Shown piece by piece: positions 17,035 through 27,697 of a DNA stretch of 64,000 bases. Source of the DNA: Treponema sp. (GTDB taxonomy: Bacteria; Spirochaetota; Spirochaetia; Treponematales; Treponemataceae); assembly GCA_024402565.1 (NCBI GenBank), contig JAKSTM010000004.1, positions 54,394-118,393 on the forward strand, given 5' to 3'. The position numbers and the translations under genes are program-made. Numbering within the stretch: the first letter of the stretch is position 1; the number at the start of each line of letters is the position of its first letter. The notes below the pieces were generated by a model that was not told the DNA's origin, did no database searches, and saw nothing but the letters and a program-made list of their open reading frames with translations.

Positions 17035-18312
17035 ATGGTAAAAGCAATCGTAGGTGCAAACTGGGGTGATGAAGGAAAAGGAAAAATCACAGACATGATG
17101 GCTCAGGATGCAGACATCGTTGTTCGCTTTCAGGGTGGTGCTAACGCAGGACACACAATCGTAAACAAATACGGTAAATTCGCTCTGCACACACTTCCAA
17201 GTGGAGTTTTCTACGAACATACAACAAGCATCATCGGTAACGGTGTAGCTCTTGATATTCCTCGTCTTTTTAAGGAATACAATGAAGTTGTAGCAAAAGG
17301 TGTTCCGGCTCCAAAACTTCTGGTTTCAGACCGCGCACAGATTGTTATGCCTTATCATATTAAATTCGATGAATACGAAGAAGAACGCCTTGGAAAGGCA
17401 AGTTACGGTTCTACAAAATCGGGAATTGCTCCTTTCTACTCTGACAAGTATTCAAAAATCGGTTTCCAGGTAAGTGAACTCTTCGGAGATGAAGAATCTC
17501 TCAAAGCCCACATCAAAAAGGTTGCAGAAATCAAGAATGCAACACTTGTAAACCTGTACCACAAAGATCCTATCAACGAAACAGAACTTTTTGAAACTCT
17601 TATGAGCTACAAAAAGATGGTTGAACCACACGTATGTGATACATCAGCATTCCTTTGGGAAGCTCTTCAGAACAACAAGACAGTTCTTCTTGAAGGACAG
17701 CTTGGAACAATGAAAGATACAGACCACGGTATCTATCCTATGGTTACTTCATCTTCTACACTGGCTGCTTACGGTGCAATCGGTGCTGGAATTCCTCCAT
17801 ATGAAATCAAGAAAATCGTTGCCGTTTCAAAAGCTTACTCATCAGCTGTAGGTGCTGGCGCATTCGTTTCTGAAATCTTCGGAGATGAAGCTGATGAACT
17901 TCGCCGCCGCGGTGGAGACGGTGGAGAATACGGTGCAACAACTGGTCGTCCACGCCGCATGGGATGGTATGACTGTGTTGCTTCAAAATACGGATGCCGT
18001 CTGCAGAGTGCAACAGATGTTGCTCTTACAGTTCTTGACGTTCTTGGTTACCTTGATGAAATCCCAGTTTGTACAGGTTACGAACTTGACGGAAAAGTAA
18101 TCACAGATTTCCCTGTAACTTCAAAACTTGAAAAATGTAAACCTGTTTTTGAAACACTTCCAGGCTGGAAATGTGACATTCGCGGAATCAAGAAGTACGA
18201 AGATCTTCCTGAAAACTGCCGTAACTACATTGAATTCATTGAAAAGCACATTGGTTTCCCAATCACAATGATTTCAAACGGACCTTCACGCGAAGACATC
18301 ATTTATAAATAA
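17035..18312 (+). CDS. purA: Adenylosuccinate synthetase
   Basis: 425 residues. GANWGDEGKGKITDM at the N-terminus is the GTP-binding/catalytic loop, and NAGHTIV with its His is the second catalytic element. LLEGQLGTMKDTDHGIYPMVTSSS and TGRPRRMGWYDCV are family signatures. It joins IMP and aspartate using GTP in AMP synthesis in the cytoplasm. AGAGG precedes the ATG. It is followed by its own terminator and then guaB, so the two IMP-consuming branch enzymes are neighbours but separately transcribed. Codon use is biased toward C-ending codons, as in highly expressed genes. Confidence 0.97.
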   Translation: MVKAIVGANWGDEGKGKITDMMAQDADIVVRFQGGANAGHTIVNKYGKFALHTLPSGVFYEHTTSIIGNGVALDIPRLFKEYNEVVAKGVPAPKLLVSDRAQIVMPYHIKFDEYEEERLGKASYGSTKSGIAPFYSDKYSKIGFQVSELFGDEESLKAHIKKVAEIKNATLVNLYHKDPINETELFETLMSYKKMVEPHVCDTSAFLWEALQNNKTVLLEGQLGTMKDTDHGIYPMVTSSSTLAAYGAIGAGIPPYEIKKIVAVSKAYSSAVGAGAFVSEIFGDEADELRRRGGDGGEYGATTGRPRRMGWYDCVASKYGCRLQSATDVALTVLDVLGYLDEIPVCTGYELDGKVITDFPVTSKLEKCKPVFETLPGWKCDIRGIKKYEDLPENCRNYIEFIEKHIGFPITMISNGPSREDIIYK

Positions 18313-18383
18313 TAATTAAGAGATAATAAATAATAATTAGTCTGAAGGGGCGGGAAACTGCCCTGGAAGATTTAGTTATGTAT

Positions 18384-18455
18384 GAGATATTTTTTTAGTT
18401 TTGGGGGTAATCCTGTATGGAACAGCTCCCGTTTTAAGAGATATCTATTTTTTTT
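18384..18455 (+). terminator. Terminator-like structure after purA
   Basis: Outer stem AGATAT (18385-18390) / ATATCT (18441-18446), inner pairing GGGGG / CTCCC and CTGT / ACAG, then eight T. The stem is interrupted, but the position and T tail fit an intrinsic terminator. A smaller GGGC/GCCC hairpin precedes it. Confidence 0.55.
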
Positions 18456-18460
18456 AGTAA

Positions 18461-18642
18461 TTGACTTGTATAAAGTTTTACAAAATTATATAGTAACGGA
18501 AAACATTTCATTACATCCAAGTAAATATTGGATCTGCTTTGGCTGATCCCTCTATAATACATAGAGCACCTCCGTTGGGGGTGTAAAAAAAAAGCACTTT
18601 TGGATTTTGTACAATTCAAATGCCTTTTTTTTAGGAGAAATC
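18461..18642 (+). promoter_or_regulatory. guaB leader with hairpins and a terminator-like element over the ribosome-binding site
   Basis: TTGACT (18461-18466) with a loosely spaced TATATA may start a long leader. A perfect TATAAT (18553-18558) could give a shorter one. Small stems are visible: ATCCAA/TTGGAT, CTCTA/TAGAG and CACCTCC/GGGGGTG. Finally a run of A plus GCA..TTTTG pairs with CAAATGCCTTTTTTT, whose T run ends directly before AGGAGA of guaB. This arrangement suggests transcription attenuation or translation control by purine supply. No known riboswitch consensus was recognised. This is the only gap above 300 bp in the window. Confidence 0.45.
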
Positions 18643-20148
18643 ATGGCTTACTTTTTTGAAGAACCATCACACACATTTGACGAATACCTTCTGGTACCTG
18701 GCTTTACATCTGCAGACTGCATTCCTGCAAATGTTTCTTTGAAGACACCTGTTGTTAGATACAACAAAGCAAAAGGTGAAAGTTGTCCTCTTACAATGAA
18801 CATTCCAATGACAAGTGCTGTTATGCAGGCTGTTTCTAATGACACTCTGGCTGTCGCTCTTGCTAAAGAAGGTGGAATTTCATTTATTTACGGTTCACAG
18901 ACAATCGAAGATCAGGCAGCTATGGTTGCCCGTGTAAAAGCTTACAAAGCTGGTTTTGTTTCATCTGATACAAACATCCGTCCTGATGCAACACTTAAAG
19001 AACTGGTTGCTAAAATTGAAGCAACAGGACATTCAACAGTAGCCGTTACAGAAAATGGTGAAGCTGACGGAAAACTTTTAGGTATTATTACAGAACGCGA
19101 CTTCCGTATGGGACACGTTGCTGAAGATGCTAAAGTTTGTGAATACATGACTGCTCTTAAAGATCTGATTCTTGCAAAAGAAGGAATCTCTCTTGAAGAA
19201 GCAAATGATATGATCTGGGAACACAAAATCAATCAACTTCCAGTTGTAGATAACAATGGTTGTCTTGTTGCTTTTGTATTCCGTAAAGATGCTGCTGCCC
19301 ACACAGAAAATCCAAATGAACTTCTTGATGGTCAGAAACGTTATATCGTTGGTGCCGGTATCAATACTCGTGACTATATGGAACGTGTTCCAGCTCTTTT
19401 AGCAGCTGGTGTTGATGTAATGACTTTGGACTCTTCTGAAGGATTTACAGAATGGCAGAGACGAGCTCTTCAGGATATCCACGCAAAATGGCCAAATGCA
19501 AAAGTAGGAGCCGGAAACGTTGTTGATGCTGACGGATTCAACTTCCTGGCAGAAGCTGGTGCTGATTTCATTAAGATCGGTATTGGTGGCGGTTCAATCT
19601 GTATTACACGTGAACAGAAAGGTATTGGACGCGGACAGGCAACTGCTACAATCGAAGTTGCTAAAGCACGTGATGAATACTACAAAAAGACAGGTATTTA
19701 TATTCCTATCTGTTCTGACGGTGGAATCGTACACGATTACCATATTACACTTGCTCTTGCTATGGGAGCAGACTTTGTTATGCTTGGTCGTTACTTTGCC
19801 CGCTTTGATGAATCTCCAACAAACAAACTTATCGTAAACGGTAACTACGTAAAAGAATACTGGGGTGAAGGTTCTAACCGTGCCCGCAACTGGCAGCGTT
19901 ATGACCTTGGTGGAAAGAAAGGAATGGCCTTTGAAGAAGGTGTTGATTCATACGTACCTTACGCCGGTTCACTTCATGACAACGTTGCTACAACAACTGC
20001 AAAAGTTATTCACACTATGTGTAACTGTGGTGTTGTTACAATTCCTGAACTCCAGGAAAAGGCAAAGATTACTCTTGTAAGTGCTGCATCTCTCCGTGAA
20101 GGCGGCGCTCACGACGTAGTTGTAAAAAACAGCATTAAAGCAAACTAG
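18643..20148 (+). CDS. guaB: IMP dehydrogenase
   Basis: 501 residues from the ATG at 18643, which follows AGGAGA. An in-frame ATG 36 bp upstream lies inside the leader hairpin and lacks a ribosome-binding site. TIM-barrel segments flank two CBS domains (roughly 95-215). The active-site loop is [15 protein letters not shown] with its catalytic Cys, and the flap region contains RARNWQRYD. The enzyme oxidises IMP to XMP with NAD+, the committed step to GMP. The loop GIGGGS, instead of the more common GIGPGS, and the long flap match a divergent IMPDH group. A perfect terminator follows immediately. Confidence 0.95.
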   Translation: MAYFFEEPSHTFDEYLLVPGFTSADCIPANVSLKTPVVRYNKAKGESCPLTMNIPMTSAVMQAVSNDTLAVALAKEGGISFIYGSQTIEDQAAMVARVKAYKAGFVSSDTNIRPDATLKELVAKIEATGHSTVAVTENGEADGKLLGIITERDFRMGHVAEDAKVCEYMTALKDLILAKEGISLEEANDMIWEHKINQLPVVDNNGCLVAFVFRKDAAAHTENPNELLDGQKRYIVGAGINTRDYMERVPALLAAGVDVMTLDSSEGFTEWQRRALQDIHAKWPNAKVGAGNVVDADGFNFLAEAGADFIKIGIGGGSICITREQKGIGRGQATATIEVAKARDEYYKKTGIYIPICSDGGIVHDYHITLALAMGADFVMLGRYFARFDESPTNKLIVNGNYVKEYWGEGSNRARNWQRYDLGGKKGMAFEEGVDSYVPYAGSLHDNVATTTAKVIHTMCNCGVVTIPELQEKAKITLVSAASLREGGAHDVVVKNSIKAN

Positions 20149-20183
20149 TTCAAAAACAACAAACTTTGTTTGTTGTTTTTGAA
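20149..20183 (+). terminator. Perfect hairpin terminator directly after guaB
   Basis: A 16 bp perfect stem, TTCAAAAACAACAAAC (20149-20164) and its complement (20168-20183), with a 3-nt loop and a TTTTT stretch in the 3' arm. It begins immediately after the stop codon. Confidence 0.8.
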
Positions 20184-20229
20184 AAGTAATAAATAATAAA
20201 TAATAGGTAATAATTCTTACTTTGGGGGA

Positions 20230-20276
20230 AAACTTTCTTTTATGATGAGAAATCCTCGTAAAAGAAAGTTTTTTTA
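20230..20276 (+). terminator. Second terminator between guaB and uvrA
   Basis: AAACTTTCTTTTA (20230-20242) pairs with TAAAAGAAAGTTT (20259-20271), with an inner GAG..CTC, followed by T7. Two terminators in tandem isolate uvrA from guaB. TAATAAATAATAA-type repeats lie between them. Confidence 0.85.
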
Positions 20277-20384
20277 TTTATATTTATCGATTCTTTATTA
20301 TTTCTTACCTATTAGTTCTTATCCATAATCTATTATTTATTATCTATATTTAAGCTTATTATTACTAAATTTTATGAAATTCAG

Positions 20385-20390
20385 TATAAT
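20385..20390 (+). promoter_or_regulatory. -10 box of uvrA (leaderless)
   Basis: Perfect TATAAT seven bases before the ATG at 20398. A weak TTACTA lies 17 bp upstream of it. No ribosome-binding site can fit between. Confidence 0.6.
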
Positions 20391-20397
20391 TAGTAAC

Positions 20398-23247
20398 ATG
20401 GCTGATAATGTAAAAGGTGAAAAAATAGTAATCCGCGGAGCGCGGGAACATAATCTTAAAAATATTGATGTTACGATTCCAAGAAATAAGCTTGTAGTTA
20501 TTTCAGGTCTTTCTGGATCGGGAAAAAGTTCTCTTGCTTTTGATACTCTTTTTGCAGAAGGTCAGCGTCGGTATATGGAAAGTCTGTCTTCTTATGCCCG
20601 TCAGTTTTTGGGTACAATGGATAAACCTGACGTTGACCTAATTGAAGGACTTTCACCTGCAATTTCTATTGAACAGAAATCAACAAATAAAAACCCTCGT
20701 TCTACTGTTGGTACTATTACAGAAATATATGATTATTATCGGCTTCTTTTCGCCCGTTGCGGTCATGCTCATTGTCCAAATTGTGGTCGTGAGATTCGTG
20801 AACAGAGTGTAGATCAGATTATTGATTCTGTAATGGATTGGCCGGAAGGAACAAAACTTCAGGTTCTTTCACCTGTTATACGCGGAAAAAAAGGTGAACA
20901 TCAGAAGATTTTAGATGACGCAAAAAAACAGGGATTTGTGCGTGCCCGTATAGACGGTGTAATAGCAAACCTGGACGATCCGATTAAACTGGATAAACAG
21001 AAAAAACATACAATCGAAATTATTATTGACCGTATTGTTAAAAAAGATGATGTCAGATCACGTCTCTCAGATTCTATCGAAACTGCTCTTACTGCAAGTA
21101 ACGGAATCATCATTGTAACTAAACGTGAACCTGGCGAAGAGTCTGATTCTGAAGTTTTCTTCAGTCAGAAAAATGCATGTCCTGACTGCGGTATTTCAAT
21201 TCCGGAACTTCAGCCACGGCTTTTTTCTTTCAACAATCCTTTTGGTGCTTGTCCTGAATGTACAGGCCTTGGTGAAAAAATGGAGTTCAGTGAAAAACTG
21301 ATTATTCCTGATGACACTTTAAGCATTGCAGAACACGGGCTTGGACCTTACGCTCCTACAAGTCAATGGAACATGACTCGTTTACAGGCTCTTGCTGATG
21401 AATACGGATTTGGACTTGATACACCAATTAATCAACTTTCTGAAAAACAGTATGACATGCTTATGAACGGAAGTGACAGGCCGCTTCACTGGATTTACTA
21501 TAAACAAAGCGGAACCGGAATGAGCGAATACAATGAGCCATGGCCAGGAGTTATGAATGATATGCGCCGCCGTTATGTAGAAGCATGGGGCGACGCCATG
21601 AAGACAAACCTTGAAAAGTTCATGACTCATCAGACCTGTACCTGCTGTAACGGTCGTCGCCTTCGAAATGAAGCCCTTGGTGTTACTGTTGGCGGAAAAA
21701 ATATTATTGAGGTGACGGAACTTTCTGTTTCAGATTCAATTGATTTTTTTGACAAACTGGAACTTTCTGAAAGTGAAGCAAAAATCGCGTCACAAGTTAT
21801 GAAAGAAATTAAAAGCCGCCTTCGCTTTCTCCAGAATGTTGGACTTGATTACCTTACTCTGGAAAGAGCTGCAGAAACTTTGTCTGGTGGTGAAGCTCAG
21901 CGAATCCGCCTTGCAACTCAAATTGGTTCTGCTTTGTGTGGAGTTATGTATATCCTGGACGAACCTAGTATCGGTCTTCATCAGAGAGACAACCAGCGAC
22001 TTATAGATACTCTTACTGCTCTTCGTGATAACGGTAACACAGTTATTGTCGTAGAACATGATGAACAGACTTTACGTACTGCTGATTATCTGATTGATAT
22101 TGGTCCTAAAGCGGGTGTTCATGGAGGTGAAGTTGTTGCAGCGGGTACTCCTGAAGAAGTTTCAAAAATACCTGAAAGCCTAACAGGTCAGTATCTTGCA
22201 GGAACCCTTCGCATGGACATTCCAGCAGAACGCCGTAAAGGAAACGGAAAATTCATTTCTGTAAGAGGTGCTTCAGAACACAATCTTAAAAATGTCGATG
22301 TGGATTTTCCTCTTGGAACATTCACCTGTATTACTGGTGTTTCAGGTTCAGGCAAATCAACTTTAATGAGTGATATTCTTTACCCGGCACTTTCAAACAA
22401 AGTGATGCGGACAAAATATGAAGTTGGCGCATGTACTGAAGTAAGCGGCTTTGAACATATCGACAAAGTAATTAACATTGACCAGTCACCGATTGGTCGT
22501 TCACCTCGTTCAAACCCTGCAACATATATCGGAGTGTTTGATGCAATCCGCGATCTTTTTGCAAGTCTTCCAGATTCAAAGAGTCGCGGCTACGCAAAAG
22601 GTCGTTTCAGTTTTAATGTAAAAGGCGGACGCTGTGAAGCCTGTCAGGGAGCCGGTACAAACCTTATCGAAATGAACTTTTTGCCTGACGTATTCATTGT
22701 CTGTGATGTCTGTAACGGAAAACGCTTCAACCGTGAAACTCTTGAAGTATGTTATAAAGGAAAAAACATAAACGACGTTCTGAATATGACAATCGATGAA
22801 GCTTGTGATTTCTTTGTAAGTATTCCACATATTTCAAGAAAACTTGAAACTTTAAAATCAGTTGGGCTTGGGTATATTCAACTTGGTCAATCGGCACTTA
22901 CTTTATCTGGTGGCGAAGCTCAACGTGTAAAACTTGCAAACGAGCTTGCCCGTGTTTCTACAGGAAAGACACTTTATATTATGGATGAACCAACAACTGG
23001 ACTTCATTTTTATGATGTGAAACAGCTTATGTCAGTTATACAGCGTTTAGTTGACCAGGGAAATACCGTCTTAATGATTGAACATAACCTTGATGTTATA
23101 GGCCAGTGTGACCATATTATAGACCTGGGACCAGAAGGCGGTTTCCGTGGCGGTAATATTCTTATTACTGGAACTCCAGAAGAAGTGGTAAAATGTGAAA
23201 AAAGCCATACCGGTAGATTTTTAAAAGAAGTACTGGAGAAAAATTAA
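20398..23247 (+). CDS. uvrA: Excinuclease ABC subunit A
   Basis: 949 residues from the ATG at 20398. The family N-terminus ([16 protein letters not shown]) begins soon after it, and the alternative ATG at 20374 lies upstream of the TATAAT box. There are two ABC ATPase modules with Walker [10 protein letters not shown] and GVSGSGKST, paired signature motifs LSGGEAQR, and CxxC zinc fingers (CPNCG; CEACQG..CDVCNG). UvrA scans DNA for bulky lesions and loads UvrB in nucleotide excision repair. The following lptD starts 42 bp later. A uvrA-lptD order is, to my recollection, also found in T. pallidum. Confidence 0.97.
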   Translation: MADNVKGEKIVIRGAREHNLKNIDVTIPRNKLVVISGLSGSGKSSLAFDTLFAEGQRRYMESLSSYARQFLGTMDKPDVDLIEGLSPAISIEQKSTNKNPRSTVGTITEIYDYYRLLFARCGHAHCPNCGREIREQSVDQIIDSVMDWPEGTKLQVLSPVIRGKKGEHQKILDDAKKQGFVRARIDGVIANLDDPIKLDKQKKHTIEIIIDRIVKKDDVRSRLSDSIETALTASNGIIIVTKREPGEESDSEVFFSQKNACPDCGISIPELQPRLFSFNNPFGACPECTGLGEKMEFSEKLIIPDDTLSIAEHGLGPYAPTSQWNMTRLQALADEYGFGLDTPINQLSEKQYDMLMNGSDRPLHWIYYKQSGTGMSEYNEPWPGVMNDMRRRYVEAWGDAMKTNLEKFMTHQTCTCCNGRRLRNEALGVTVGGKNIIEVTELSVSDSIDFFDKLELSESEAKIASQVMKEIKSRLRFLQNVGLDYLTLERAAETLSGGEAQRIRLATQIGSALCGVMYILDEPSIGLHQRDNQRLIDTLTALRDNGNTVIVVEHDEQTLRTADYLIDIGPKAGVHGGEVVAAGTPEEVSKIPESLTGQYLAGTLRMDIPAERRKGNGKFISVRGASEHNLKNVDVDFPLGTFTCITGVSGSGKSTLMSDILYPALSNKVMRTKYEVGACTEVSGFEHIDKVINIDQSPIGRSPRSNPATYIGVFDAIRDLFASLPDSKSRGYAKGRFSFNVKGGRCEACQGAGTNLIEMNFLPDVFIVCDVCNGKRFNRETLEVCYKGKNINDVLNMTIDEACDFFVSIPHISRKLETLKSVGLGYIQLGQSALTLSGGEAQRVKLANELARVSTGKTLYIMDEPTTGLHFYDVKQLMSVIQRLVDQGNTVLMIEHNLDVIGQCDHIIDLGPEGGFRGGNILITGTPEEVVKCEKSHTGRFLKEVLEKN

Positions 23248-23289
23248 AATAAGGAGATTGGAAGAGAAGTTTTTAATTCTTTATCGATT

Positions 23290-26200
23290 ATGAAAAAAAG
23301 TTTTGCTTTCTTTATTTTAGTTTCTCTTTTTTGTGCAGCCTTGTTTTCTCAGGAAGTTACTACTATAAATATTGAAAATGCACAAAAGACTGAATATCAG
23401 AAAAATGAAGAAACTGGAAATGAAACAATTTTTCTCGATGGTAATGTTGAACTTTCTGTTGAAAAGGGCGGTGTAACTACAAAAATTCAAGGTGATAAGG
23501 TCACATATGACCGAATTACCAAAATGCTTTATGCAGAAGGAAACGTTCATCTGATCTCTACTGGAAGTTCTGCAGGTGATGAAAATATTACAGCAAATTC
23601 TTTGATTTTTAATACATCAACTATGGAAGGCGTTTTTGATGGAGGACGCGTAATCCAGACCCAAAGTGACGCCATTAATTTACCGTCAGGTTCAACTCTT
23701 GTAGTTTTTTCCAATATGTTTGGAAAATCTGAATCAAATATTCTTGCATTTAAAAATGCCTCCATGACATTCTGTGATGATGATGATCCTCACTGGAAAA
23801 TCAATGCCACAAGAATGTGGCTCTTAAGTGGTGGGGAGTTTGCTTTTTTAAATGCACTTCTTTATGTTGGAAAACTTCCTGTTTTTTATCTGCCGGCCTT
23901 TTATTATCCGAAAGATGAATTAATCTTTAATCCTGTTCTTGGTTATCGCTACCGTGAAGGTTATTATATTCAGACCACTACTTATCTTTATGGTCGAAAA
24001 CCTTTGAACACTTCTGACGCAATTTCCAGTTCATCTTCAAATGAAGATGATAAAGAAGCCGAAGAAACTTTGAATTCTCTTTATAATTTTATGAAACCTT
24101 CTTCTCTTAAGGAACAGAAACGGGAAGGTCTAGTGATGCATAACCTGGATGAAAATTATACAGGGGATACTACAAAATATCTGAAATTGATCGCAGACTG
24201 GTATTCTAACCTAGGTTATATGATAGGTGTTGAAGGAAGCCTTACACCAAAAGATTCCTTTATTTCAAAACTTGTTTTTGACCTTGATTTAGGTTTTACA
24301 AATACAGTTTTTAAAAATGAAAATTTCTATTCTGCTTATTCACCTTTAGGGGAACAATTTTTTGATGATTCAAATTTTTTAAGTCTGAAATTACCTTTCC
24401 GTTATAAAGCAAATTTTGAATTTTCAATTTCAAAACCTTTCAGACTTTCTCTTTCTATGCCAATTCATTCCGATCCGTTTTTCGGTGGAGATTATGGAAC
24501 ACGAAGTGAAGATTTAAACTGGATCAATTCTATAAAAGAATTACTTGATGATAAAAAAAATGAAAAGACATTATCTGAAGTTTCTTCATTTACATGGAAT
24601 TTAAATGGTTCCTGGTCACCAACGCTTCCACAGTTTATGAAGCCTTATTTGAATACCATTTCCTTATCATCTACTTCATCTGTAAATATTTCTTCGATCA
24701 GTTCAGATCAGAGGATGCTTCAAGAAGTAAATGGAATAGACTGGGCAAGAAGTACTCCTCGAAGGCGCTTTTATTATCCATCTCAGGTTACTCCTGTTAA
24801 TGCAACGGCATCTTTTTCGGGAACACTTTTCCAATATCCAAAATCTTCATCAGGCTATTCTTCAAATTACGGAAACGACAATAAACGTCCAGTATTTGAT
24901 TTGAATAAACCGGATTTTTTACTTGATCCGGAAGAATTAGAAAAACGAAAAGAATCTGAACGTCTTGCAATAGAAGCTCGTAACAAGAAGTTGTCTGAAA
25001 CAGAAGGGGAATCAGAATTAGAATCAGAAGAAAATCAAAATATTTCAATTTCTGAAAATGATTCAGAAATTGCACAGAAAATAAATTCTGAAGATAATTC
25101 CGAAACTAATTCAGAAAGTGAAAAACAGGAAAAATCTTTCTTTGAAGAAAACTTTGCTTTGCCATCACTTTCTTTCAGTGGGGAAAATTCTTCTTCTGTT
25201 CAAGGCTTTGCATATAATCTTAGCTATTCTGTAAATTCTACTTTAAATACACAGATGGCTTATGCATCAGAACATCTTAAAAGTCCCGATGATTTTGAAT
25301 GGGATAAATATCGTTCTTTTATGTATACATTGAAAGTGCCTGCATCTCTTTCTAGTACAATGAGTTACGGTGGTTCACTACTTTCAATGAATAATAAAAT
25401 TTCTTATGATCCAGTATGGCAGGCTCATCCTTATATATCTACAGATGAAAAAATCGGTGGGTATACTGAAAGTTCTAAACTTACTCTTCAGAAAGCGGAC
25501 TATGCTTCTGAAAAACAGGATATTTTAAATACAAATACACTTTCTTTTAAACCTTTTGTATATATTCCGGCTTTCAGTGAAACTGGTGTTTCCTGGGATA
25601 CAAGCATAAAGTTATTCCGTAAAGAATTTTTAGGAGATCCAGAAAATCCTGAATGGGATGAAATGTGGGCAGAATGGGACGATAAATCTATTACAGTAAA
25701 TAATGTAAGTATGGTTTTAGGTGCTTCAGAATTTTCCAGAACTTTCTCCCAGAAATTTGTTTGTACCGCTTCTTTACCACCTTTAGAAGATAAATATTCA
25801 TTTTCTCTGGATTTTAGTTTTCCTCATTTTACAACCAGTTTCAGTACTGGAATATTCAAATCAAAAACTACAACTGGAACAACAACCGAAGAAGAAAAAG
25901 AACTTAATGAATGGAAGAAAAATCCATTTCAACAATCTGCAACTTTTTCCTGGGATTTACTTGGCTCAAGTCTTTCACTTTCGGAATCATACAACTATAA
26001 CCTGGAAGAAAAGCAACATGATAGTTTTAAAACTTCCTTAAGCTGGAAAGGACTTTCTCTTGCTTATACTATGAGCATGACAAATACATATGATTTCTTT
26101 GAAGATGAATATAATGAAGATGGGTCATTTAAAGCATGGGGAAAAGGTTGGGTTCAGAATTCAGAAAAAGATTTTGTTCCTTATTCACTTTCAGCATCTT

Positions 26201-26736
26201 ATTCTATTCCTACAAAAACTTTTTATTCATGGAAAAACCGTGTTTCATTTGCGCCGTCTTTGTCTTCCAGCCTTGTAGCGGATTTAGTAAGACCTACAAA
26301 CAGTTATTTTTCTATATCGCCTGCAATTACTTTTAAATTGAATCAATTCTTAAGTATTACTTTTGCGTCGACTTCAAGAAACTCCGTTATTTATCGTTAC
26401 TTCCAGAGTATGCTCGGAAACAGCGGTCGAATTCCAGGAGAAGACAATATGTTTATAGATCTCTTGAATTCATATAGATTCGATAAACAGTCTCTTCGTC
26501 AGAGTTCGGGCTTTAAATTGAAGAGCCTTGATATGTCTATTGAACACAATCTTCATGACTGGAAATTCCAGATGAAAACAAAAATTGAACCAAGATTAAT
26601 TGACGAAATAATAGATGGACGAAGAAAACAATACTATGATTTCAGTCCGTATCTAACAATAGGGGTTGTATGGTCTCCAATGGAAGCCATTAAAACATCT
26701 ATTATTGACGAATACGGGGAATGGAAGTTAGACTAA
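23290..26736 (+). CDS. lptD: LptD-like outer-membrane assembly protein
   Basis: 1148 residues with a signal peptide ending ..CAALFSQ. The periplasmic OstA/LptA-like jelly-roll occupies about residues 25-150 (FLDGNVELSVEKGG, MLYAEGNVHLIS). The conserved LPVFYLPAFYYPKDE precedes a long beta-barrel with many aromatic-ended strands. An acidic Ser/Glu-rich insert at about residues 545-620 separates two barrel parts. In Gram-negative bacteria LptD inserts LPS; treponemes of this type lack classical LPS, so the cargo may be another glycolipid. The ribosome-binding site is distant (GGAG about 35 nt upstream). Confidence 0.85.
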   Translation: MKKSFAFFILVSLFCAALFSQEVTTINIENAQKTEYQKNEETGNETIFLDGNVELSVEKGGVTTKIQGDKVTYDRITKMLYAEGNVHLISTGSSAGDENITANSLIFNTSTMEGVFDGGRVIQTQSDAINLPSGSTLVVFSNMFGKSESNILAFKNASMTFCDDDDPHWKINATRMWLLSGGEFAFLNALLYVGKLPVFYLPAFYYPKDELIFNPVLGYRYREGYYIQTTTYLYGRKPLNTSDAISSSSSNEDDKEAEETLNSLYNFMKPSSLKEQKREGLVMHNLDENYTGDTTKYLKLIADWYSNLGYMIGVEGSLTPKDSFISKLVFDLDLGFTNTVFKNENFYSAYSPLGEQFFDDSNFLSLKLPFRYKANFEFSISKPFRLSLSMPIHSDPFFGGDYGTRSEDLNWINSIKELLDDKKNEKTLSEVSSFTWNLNGSWSPTLPQFMKPYLNTISLSSTSSVNISSISSDQRMLQEVNGIDWARSTPRRRFYYPSQVTPVNATASFSGTLFQYPKSSSGYSSNYGNDNKRPVFDLNKPDFLLDPEELEKRKESERLAIEARNKKLSETEGESELESEENQNISISENDSEIAQKINSEDNSETNSESEKQEKSFFEENFALPSLSFSGENSSSVQGFAYNLSYSVNSTLNTQMAYASEHLKSPDDFEWDKYRSFMYTLKVPASLSSTMSYGGSLLSMNNKISYDPVWQAHPYISTDEKIGGYTESSKLTLQKADYASEKQDILNTNTLSFKPFVYIPAFSETGVSWDTSIKLFRKEFLGDPENPEWDEMWAEWDDKSITVNNVSMVLGASEFSRTFSQKFVCTASLPPLEDKYSFSLDFSFPHFTTSFSTGIFKSKTTTGTTTEEEKELNEWKKNPFQQSATFSWDLLGSSLSLSESYNYNLEEKQHDSFKTSLSWKGLSLAYTMSMTNTYDFFEDEYNEDGSFKAWGKGWVQNSEKDFVPYSLSASYSIPTKTFYSWKNRVSFAPSLSSSLVADLVRPTNSYFSISPAITFKLNQFLSITFASTSRNSVIYRYFQSMLGNSGRIPGEDNMFIDLLNSYRFDKQSLRQSSGFKLKSLDMSIEHNLHDWKFQMKTKIEPRLIDEIIDGRRKQYYDFSPYLTIGVVWSPMEAIKTSIIDEYGEWKLD

Positions 26737-26755
26737 TTACGGGTGGAAAAATTTA

Positions 26756-27697
26756 ATGGAAAATGAATTTACAATTGTAATTCCAGATACAGATGTCCTT
26801 TCCTGCGTTTGTGGAACTAATGACGCAAATCTTAAATTAATTGAGCAAAGTCTTGAAGTTCCAGTTTTTTGCAGGGGAAATGAACTTTCAATAAACACCG
26901 ATGATTTTGAAACTCGCCAGAAATTCCAGTTTGTCATAGACCGGATTATTGATGAATTAAATGACGGCGGAAAAAATAGTGATGATATTGTAATCTCTGT
27001 TTTAAATACTCAGAAAAAGCCAGATATGGGAAATATCTCTGTTTTTGTACCTGGGGCTTATAAAAAAGTATACCCTAGAACACAAGGCCAGGCTGAATAT
27101 ATACACCTTTTACAAACAAAAGATATGGTTTTTTGTTCTGGAGCAGCGGGAAGTGGAAAGACATTTCTAGCTGTGGCAGAAGCGTTACGTCTTATTTTGA
27201 ATCATCAGAAAAGCAGACTTATCATAACACGGCCTGTAGTAGAAGCCGGGGAATCTCTGGGGTTTCTTCCCGGTGATTTAACTCAGAAAATTGATCCATA
27301 TTTAAAGCCACTAAAAGATGCAATGGAATCAATTGTTCCTTCTGAAACAGTACGAAAACTGACGGATGCAGGAATAATAGAAGTGGCACCTTTGGCCTAT
27401 ATGCGTGGCCGTACATTGAATAATGCCGTTATTATTCTTGATGAAGCACAGAATACAACAAAAAGTCAGATGAAAATGTTTTTGACTCGTATGGGAGAAA
27501 ACTCAAAAGTTTTCATTACAGGTGACAGTACACAGATAGATCTTCCAAAGAGAGTTCCATCCGGGCTTATTGACGCAATGAATCTTTTGTGTAATATAGA
27601 AGATATTGGATTTATGAGATTAACTTCAGAAGATGTTGTTCGAAATCCTTTAGTAAGAAAAATTGTAAAGGCTTATGAAAATGAAATCGAAGACTGA
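26756..27697 (+). CDS. phoH: PhoH-like ATPase
   Basis: 313 residues. An N-terminal KH-like region is followed by the PhoH ATPase core: Walker A CSGAAGSGKTFLA near residue 130, GESLGFLPGD, the RGRTLNNAVIILDEAQN Walker B region, and ITGDSTQIDLP. PhoH2-type proteins are ATP-dependent RNA helicases or endonuclease partners linked to ribosome and RNA quality control. GGGTGG precedes the ATG. The last 23 bp overlap the pgpH-like gene, so translation is probably coupled. The usual third partner, ybeY, is not next in line. Confidence 0.92.
   Translation: MENEFTIVIPDTDVLSCVCGTNDANLKLIEQSLEVPVFCRGNELSINTDDFETRQKFQFVIDRIIDELNDGGKNSDDIVISVLNTQKKPDMGNISVFVPGAYKKVYPRTQGQAEYIHLLQTKDMVFCSGAAGSGKTFLAVAEALRLILNHQKSRLIITRPVVEAGESLGFLPGDLTQKIDPYLKPLKDAMESIVPSETVRKLTDAGIIEVAPLAYMRGRTLNNAVIILDEAQNTTKSQMKMFLTRMGENSKVFITGDSTQIDLPKRVPSGLIDAMNLLCNIEDIGFMRLTSEDVVRNPLVRKIVKAYENEIED

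Noticed and set aside
18570..18586. CACCTCC/GGGGGTG hairpin as a minus-strand terminator
   Set aside because: On the minus strand the T run precedes the hairpin instead of following it, and no minus-strand gene ends here.
18461..18642. Known purine, PRPP or ykkC-type riboswitch before guaB
   Set aside because: None of the conserved core words of these classes could be found; only generic hairpins are present.
19078..19302. Antisense open frames inside guaB, uvrA, rnf and other genes
   Set aside because: They follow the codon bias of the sense gene, lack ribosome-binding sites and show no family motifs.
27675..27697. Frameshift joining phoH and the HD-domain gene
   Set aside because: Both proteins have complete, normal ends; the 23 bp overlap is ordinary translational coupling.
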